A DNA stretch of 17,327 bases. It comes from Pseudomonadota bacterium. GTDB taxonomy: Bacteria; Pseudomonadota; Gammaproteobacteria; Acidiferrobacterales; UBA6901. Below, piece by piece: positions 14,697 through 17,327 of the stretch. The stretch spans positions 1 through 17,327 of the forward strand of contig JAJXUF010000064.1 in the NCBI GenBank assembly GCA_021783175.1. Direction: 5' to 3'. A program made the position numbers and the translations under genes. Positions within the stretch are counted from its first letter, which is position 1. Every line of letters starts with the position of its first letter. The notes beneath the pieces are model-generated. The model ran no database searches and was not told the DNA's origin. It saw only the letters and a list, made by a program, of their open reading frames with translations.

Positions 14697-15515
14697 TCAA
14701 CTCGCGATGACGTCGCTGTGCCCTCGAACGTTGAGCCCGAGCGCATTCAGTACGTTGGCGCGCCCAAGATTCGCCAGCGCGCGCCGATCCTGGCCTGGGC
14801 AGCAAATCAGATTGCAGAAACTTAACTTCACTGTTAGGCCGTGCTCGGAGAGCAAGGCCCAGAGATGCGAAACCAGAGCATCATCACCTACGAAGGCAGC
14901 CTTGGGGTGGTTTCGGTCGCCATGTGGATAACTGACAGCAACCACCTGCACCGGAGATTCGGTGCGGATCGCCGCCTGAAAGAGGCGTGGATGAAATGGG
15001 CGCACCACGCTTCCGTCGGTGGTAGTTCCCTCCGGGAAAAACAGGACCGAGCGTTGCTGCCGAAGCGACCGCGTCATACGGTCGGCTGCAAGCACCGTAG
15101 TGTCTGTTTTTCCGCGTGCCAGAAAAATCGTTCCAACGCGCGCCACCATGCCACCGAGGAGTGGCCAACGCCTGACGTCGTCTTTGGCAACGAAATCGAC
15201 ATCGACGATTGAGCGCAGACAAATGACATCAAGCCAGGAGACATGATTGGAAATGAAAAGCGCTGGTATCTTGGGAACGTCTCCATCGATTAAAAGACGC
15301 AGATTCAAAATGCGCGTTACACCTAGCATCCACCAACGTACCAGCGCGTCGGAATTCTGGCGTGTCCTTTGCCATCGCAGCAACGGCAGCAGACCGTGAG
15401 CGAGCACAACGCCAACCAGGATATGCGCAATGATGCGCACTAGACGCACTGTGCGCTTTACCTCGCGCCAGCATGCATCGCTTGTTCGGTCAACGATTGA
15501 CGAAGTGGCGAACAT
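14697..15515 (-). CDS. olsA: PlsC-family acyltransferase, likely OlsA (lyso-ornithine lipid O-acyltransferase)
   Basis: A 272-residue membrane-associated acyltransferase. An N-terminal hydrophobic segment (about 25-45) precedes the catalytic NHVSWLD (His91, Asp96; HX4D box) and the glycerolipid-binding FPEGTT (160-165). The basic family reaction is acylation of 1-acylglycerol-3-phosphate. It follows an OlsB-like gene with a 26-bp overlap, so the more likely role is the second step of ornithine lipid synthesis, O-acylation of lyso-ornithine lipid to the phosphorus-free aminolipid. OlsA enzymes can also act as PlsC, and sequence alone does not separate the two. The ATG at 15515 has no strong ribosome binding site; translation coupled to olsB is likely. 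Shine-Dalgarno-independent starts are common in such overlaps. The remote C-terminus is variable. Confidence 0.82.
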   Translation of the reverse strand: MFATSSIVDRTSDACWREVKRTVRLVRIIAHILVGVVLAHGLLPLLRWQRTRQNSDALVRWWMLGVTRILNLRLLIDGDVPKIPALFISNHVSWLDVICLRSIVDVDFVAKDDVRRWPLLGGMVARVGTIFLARGKTDTTVLAADRMTRSLRQQRSVLFFPEGTTTDGSVVRPFHPRLFQAAIRTESPVQVVAVSYPHGDRNHPKAAFVGDDALVSHLWALLSEHGLTVKLSFCNLICCPGQDRRALANLGRANVLNALGLNVRGHSDVIAS

Positions 15516-16275
15516 AGCGCGTTTTCATCTGGTCTGCGCGCAGCAGGATAAAGAGATCAGCAACATTGAACTGCGGGTCCCACGCAGGTTCACCGCATAT
15601 CCTGGCTCCCACGCGCAAATATGCCTTTAACAACGGCGGGATCGCCCCACCCTCCTGGTCACCAACTAGATTGACTTGCGGCAACCGCACCTTTGGAACT
15701 ACGCGCCACTGTTCCGGTGCCAGATAGTTGTCTTTGAGGTGATCGTAGAGCGCTTGCGCCGCGCCGGTACCATGACCTAGCGGGATACTCGCACAACCCA
15801 TGAGATAATCGAAACGATTCTTGACCATGTATCGGGCAAGTCCTTGCCAAAGCAGTGCAATCGTAGCACCGGTACGGTAGTCGGGATGCACGCAGGTGCG
15901 GCCCACCTCCATCAGTCGTCCGGGCAACGACAATATGCGGGTAAGATCAAATTCCCCGGCCGAATAGTAGCCGCCTGCCTTTTCCACCTGGGTGCTGGTC
16001 AGGATGCGATAGCAACCGACTATTCTATTGACTTCGATATCACGCACTATTAGGTGTTCGCAAAAGGGATCGAAGTGATCACGCTCGACACCGGCTTCGA
16101 TCGTTTCGATGCGTGCGCCCATTTCTTCAACAAACACCTGATAGCGCAATCTCTGAACAGCTTCGATGTCCTTGGGCGAATCCGCGAGTTCAACCTGCAG
16201 GCGCGGGACGGGTGTCGGTGGCAGTTCTGAGCGAAACTGGGCATTAGCGTTCAGCGCAGGGATCATGGCGGTCAT
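15490..16275 (-). CDS. olsB: OlsB-like L-ornithine N-alpha-acyltransferase (GNAT-type)
   Basis: A 261-residue protein of the hemolysin-like/OlsB acyltransferase group, distantly related to GNAT enzymes. Landmarks are QRLRYQVFVEEMGA (42-54), DHFDPFCEHLIVRD (66-79), GCYRILTSTQ and the characteristic RLMEVGRTCVHPDYR (120-134), then LLWQGLARYM and MGCASIPLG. OlsB transfers a 3-hydroxyacyl group from acyl carrier protein to the alpha-amine of ornithine, giving lyso-ornithine lipid. The overlapping downstream acyltransferase would complete it. Relatives are often annotated only as GNAT N-acetyltransferase or hemolysin. ATG 16275 is the first start, with a weak ACGGAAA before it; ATG 16266 is an alternative. 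A three-unit PHO-box-like array lies about 50 bp upstream, in the orientation of this gene. Ornithine lipid genes are phosphate-starvation induced in several bacteria. Confidence 0.83.
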   Translation of the reverse strand: MTAMIPALNANAQFRSELPPTPVPRLQVELADSPKDIEAVQRLRYQVFVEEMGARIETIEAGVERDHFDPFCEHLIVRDIEVNRIVGCYRILTSTQVEKAGGYYSAGEFDLTRILSLPGRLMEVGRTCVHPDYRTGATIALLWQGLARYMVKNRFDYLMGCASIPLGHGTGAAQALYDHLKDNYLAPEQWRVVPKVRLPQVNLVGDQEGGAIPPLLKAYLRVGARICGEPAWDPQFNVADLFILLRADQMKTRYVRHFVNR

Positions 16276-16326
16276 TTTCCGTTATGTGTTGTGCGGAACA
16301 CGATGACGGAACAGTGTTACCTGTAG

Positions 16327-16355
16327 ATGGCAGTCGAATGTCGGTTTTCTGACAG
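16327..16355 (-). promoter_or_regulatory. Candidate PHO box upstream of olsB-olsA
   Basis: Read on the minus strand toward olsB, three units occur at exact 11-bp steps: CTGTCAG (16355-16349), CCGACAT (16344-16338) and CTGCCAT (16333-16327). Against the half-site CTGTCAT they match at 6, 5 and 6 of 7 positions. The 4-bp spacer of the first pair is AAAA, as in the E. coli consensus. The last unit ends 51 bp before the olsB ATG. No convincing -10 hexamer follows; TAACAC (16319-16314) is the nearest candidate. Assigned by eye. Confidence 0.6.
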
Positions 16356-16557
16356 CATCCAGTCAGCTTAAGTCACCGGACTTTCATGGGTTACCACGGA
16401 TTTCCATTGCATTCCGAGTTCCTTGCGGAACAAGCATCCGCTTAGGGTCCGGATCGTGATCGAGGGTATGCACCTGCGCCGTGAGATTGCCGGATCCGAC
16501 GCGGACCCTAACTGAATCCAGATCAAACAGGCGCGCCGGTCCGGCAAAGCCTAAGTC

Positions 16558-16920
16558 TTGGCGCTACACAACCCGCTGTCTCAGGCATGTTCTGCCGCGG
16601 TTCTGCATCGCTTTCTTTCCGGGCGTAGGATCGAGGAACTGCAGCAAGTCCGCTTTATCTTCGACAAGTCCGACCGTCCTGTGGTGATGCAGATTCGCAT
16701 CGACGAGGATTGCGAGTCAGGATTCGACCGGGTGTACAAGCGGCTTATCGCGAAGTATCCCCTGGTGAGCCAATCCATTCCCTTCGTGGGCAACAAGAAG
16801 GCCCGCTTCGAATCGGGCAATGCGGTCATATTGCTGATAGCGCCGTACATGAGCTTTGCCATGAGCATAACTCACGTAACACGCGGTTTTGAGAAAACTT
16901 ATCAGTCGATGCGTCACTAG
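16558..16920 (+). CDS. Hypothetical protein, possibly 5'-truncated or frameshifted
   Basis: A 120-residue frame that I do not recognise. It reads like a folded soluble domain: VLHRFLSGRRIEELQQVRFIF, then VVMQIRIDEDCESGFDRVYKRL, a hydrophobic AVILLIAPYMSFAMSITHV, and a C-terminal EKTYQSMRH. Two cysteines (about positions 11 and 51) could pair if it is exported. The only start is a TTG at 16558 with no ribosome binding site. An in-frame stop at 16552-16554 cuts it off from an upstream stretch (about 16481-16557) in other frames that also looks coding. The N-terminus, and perhaps a signal peptide, may have been lost by mutation or sequence error. It is transcribed away from olsB. Confidence 0.45.
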   Translation: MALHNPLSQACSAAVLHRFLSGRRIEELQQVRFIFDKSDRPVVMQIRIDEDCESGFDRVYKRLIAKYPLVSQSIPFVGNKKARFESGNAVILLIAPYMSFAMSITHVTRGFEKTYQSMRH

Positions 16921-17327
16921 AATGCAGTCAAGAAGTCAAAACGCGAGGGGTCGGAGTTCCATTTCAGAAAAGCTGGAAAGTTTCCGATAGTACCAGCGAA
17001 ATAAACGCCGGGCGGACGCGATCCGGAACGGAGCCTTCCCGCCCCGGGCCGTTGCCCCACCCCGCGAACGGCTCAGCATCATCCCCACCTGTACTACTTT
17101 TCGGTAGCTCGAAAAAACGAGGATGTTTCAAGCTAGCTCAAAGCTGCCAAACTTCCGCCTTGGTTGGTTCATTCGGCTCAGGTTCTCCCATACGGATCAT
17201 TCCAAAGCCGCCGCTGATCGGGCCCAGCGGCGCCGGGGGGGGGGGGGGGGGGGGCCTACCCACAAGAACATATCTCGCCCCGAAAAAAAAAGAAAAAATT
17301 ATATTATGGGATCAAACCAGTGTAAAA
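16921..17327. other. Contig-end sequence without genes
   Basis: No open frame of interest was found. Low-complexity features increase toward the end. After the 20-base G run the text becomes A-rich, with a 9-A run starting at 17283, unlike the rest of the window. It probably contains base-calling or assembly errors, and nothing biological should be inferred from the last 100 bases. Confidence 0.55.
17235..17254. repeat. Homopolymer of 20 G
   Basis: An uninterrupted run of 20 G on the plus strand, 73 bases from the window end. Runs this long are very rare in proteobacterial chromosomes and are more common as sequencing artefacts or vector/adaptor tailing. Confidence 0.8.

Noticed and set aside
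14298..14825. Plus-strand frames of 73 and 98 codons around 14300-14800.
   Set aside because: No motifs or ribosome binding sites. The second runs antisense into the olsA-like gene.

Overview
The window looks like chromosomal DNA of a Gram-negative proteobacterium. Beta- or gammaproteobacterial affinity is my best guess from the protein families, but no rRNA or other phylogenetic marker is present. GC is moderate, genes sit on both strands, and there is no sign of a phage, transposon or CRISPR array. Both ends look like low-quality contig ends. The left end has a gene fragment that can be restored by removing one base. The right end has a 20-base G run followed by A-rich text.

Layout. 1-297: truncated nitroreductase-like fragment (minus). 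474-980: secreted DsrE-like protein. 1240-2283: AI-2E/PerM-type membrane protein. 2488-3768: Fsr-type MFS efflux pump. 4004-4783: DUF3014 protein. All of these are on the minus strand, each in its own transcription unit as far as I can see. 5044-6081 (plus): Tas-like aldo/keto reductase. 6082-7194: 1.1 kb with no convincing gene but several clean inverted repeats. 7195-10089 (plus): large membrane-bound GGDEF-EAL cyclic-di-GMP protein, whose stop codon overlaps that of the convergent glycosyltransferase gene. 10086-11898 (minus): overlapping plcP-agt-like pair. 12044-12439 (plus): divergent dgkA. 12440-14696: mostly non-coding or degenerate, holding an intact pyrimidine-dimer glycosylase gene (13052-13489, minus). 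14697-16275 (minus): overlapping olsB-olsA-like pair. 16558-16920 (plus): an unrecognised gene, perhaps broken. The rest is contig end.

The main biological point is the right half. It holds the known parts of phosphate-starvation membrane lipid remodelling within about 6 kb. A PlcP-like metallophosphoesterase would strip phospholipids to diacylglycerol. A GT4 glycosyltransferase (Agt-like) would turn diacylglycerol into phosphorus-free glycolipid. DgkA would return diacylglycerol to phosphatidic acid. OlsB/OlsA-like acyltransferases would make phosphorus-free ornithine lipid. Sequences resembling PHO boxes, with repeat units phased at exactly 11 bp, lie in the plcP/dgkA divergent promoter region (11955-12005) and again upstream of olsB in the correct orientation (16327-16355). 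The individual families are known. What deserves a second look is their co-location with apparent shared PhoB control. The gene identities come from motif recognition and the Pho-box reading from manual inspection; neither was tested by a search.
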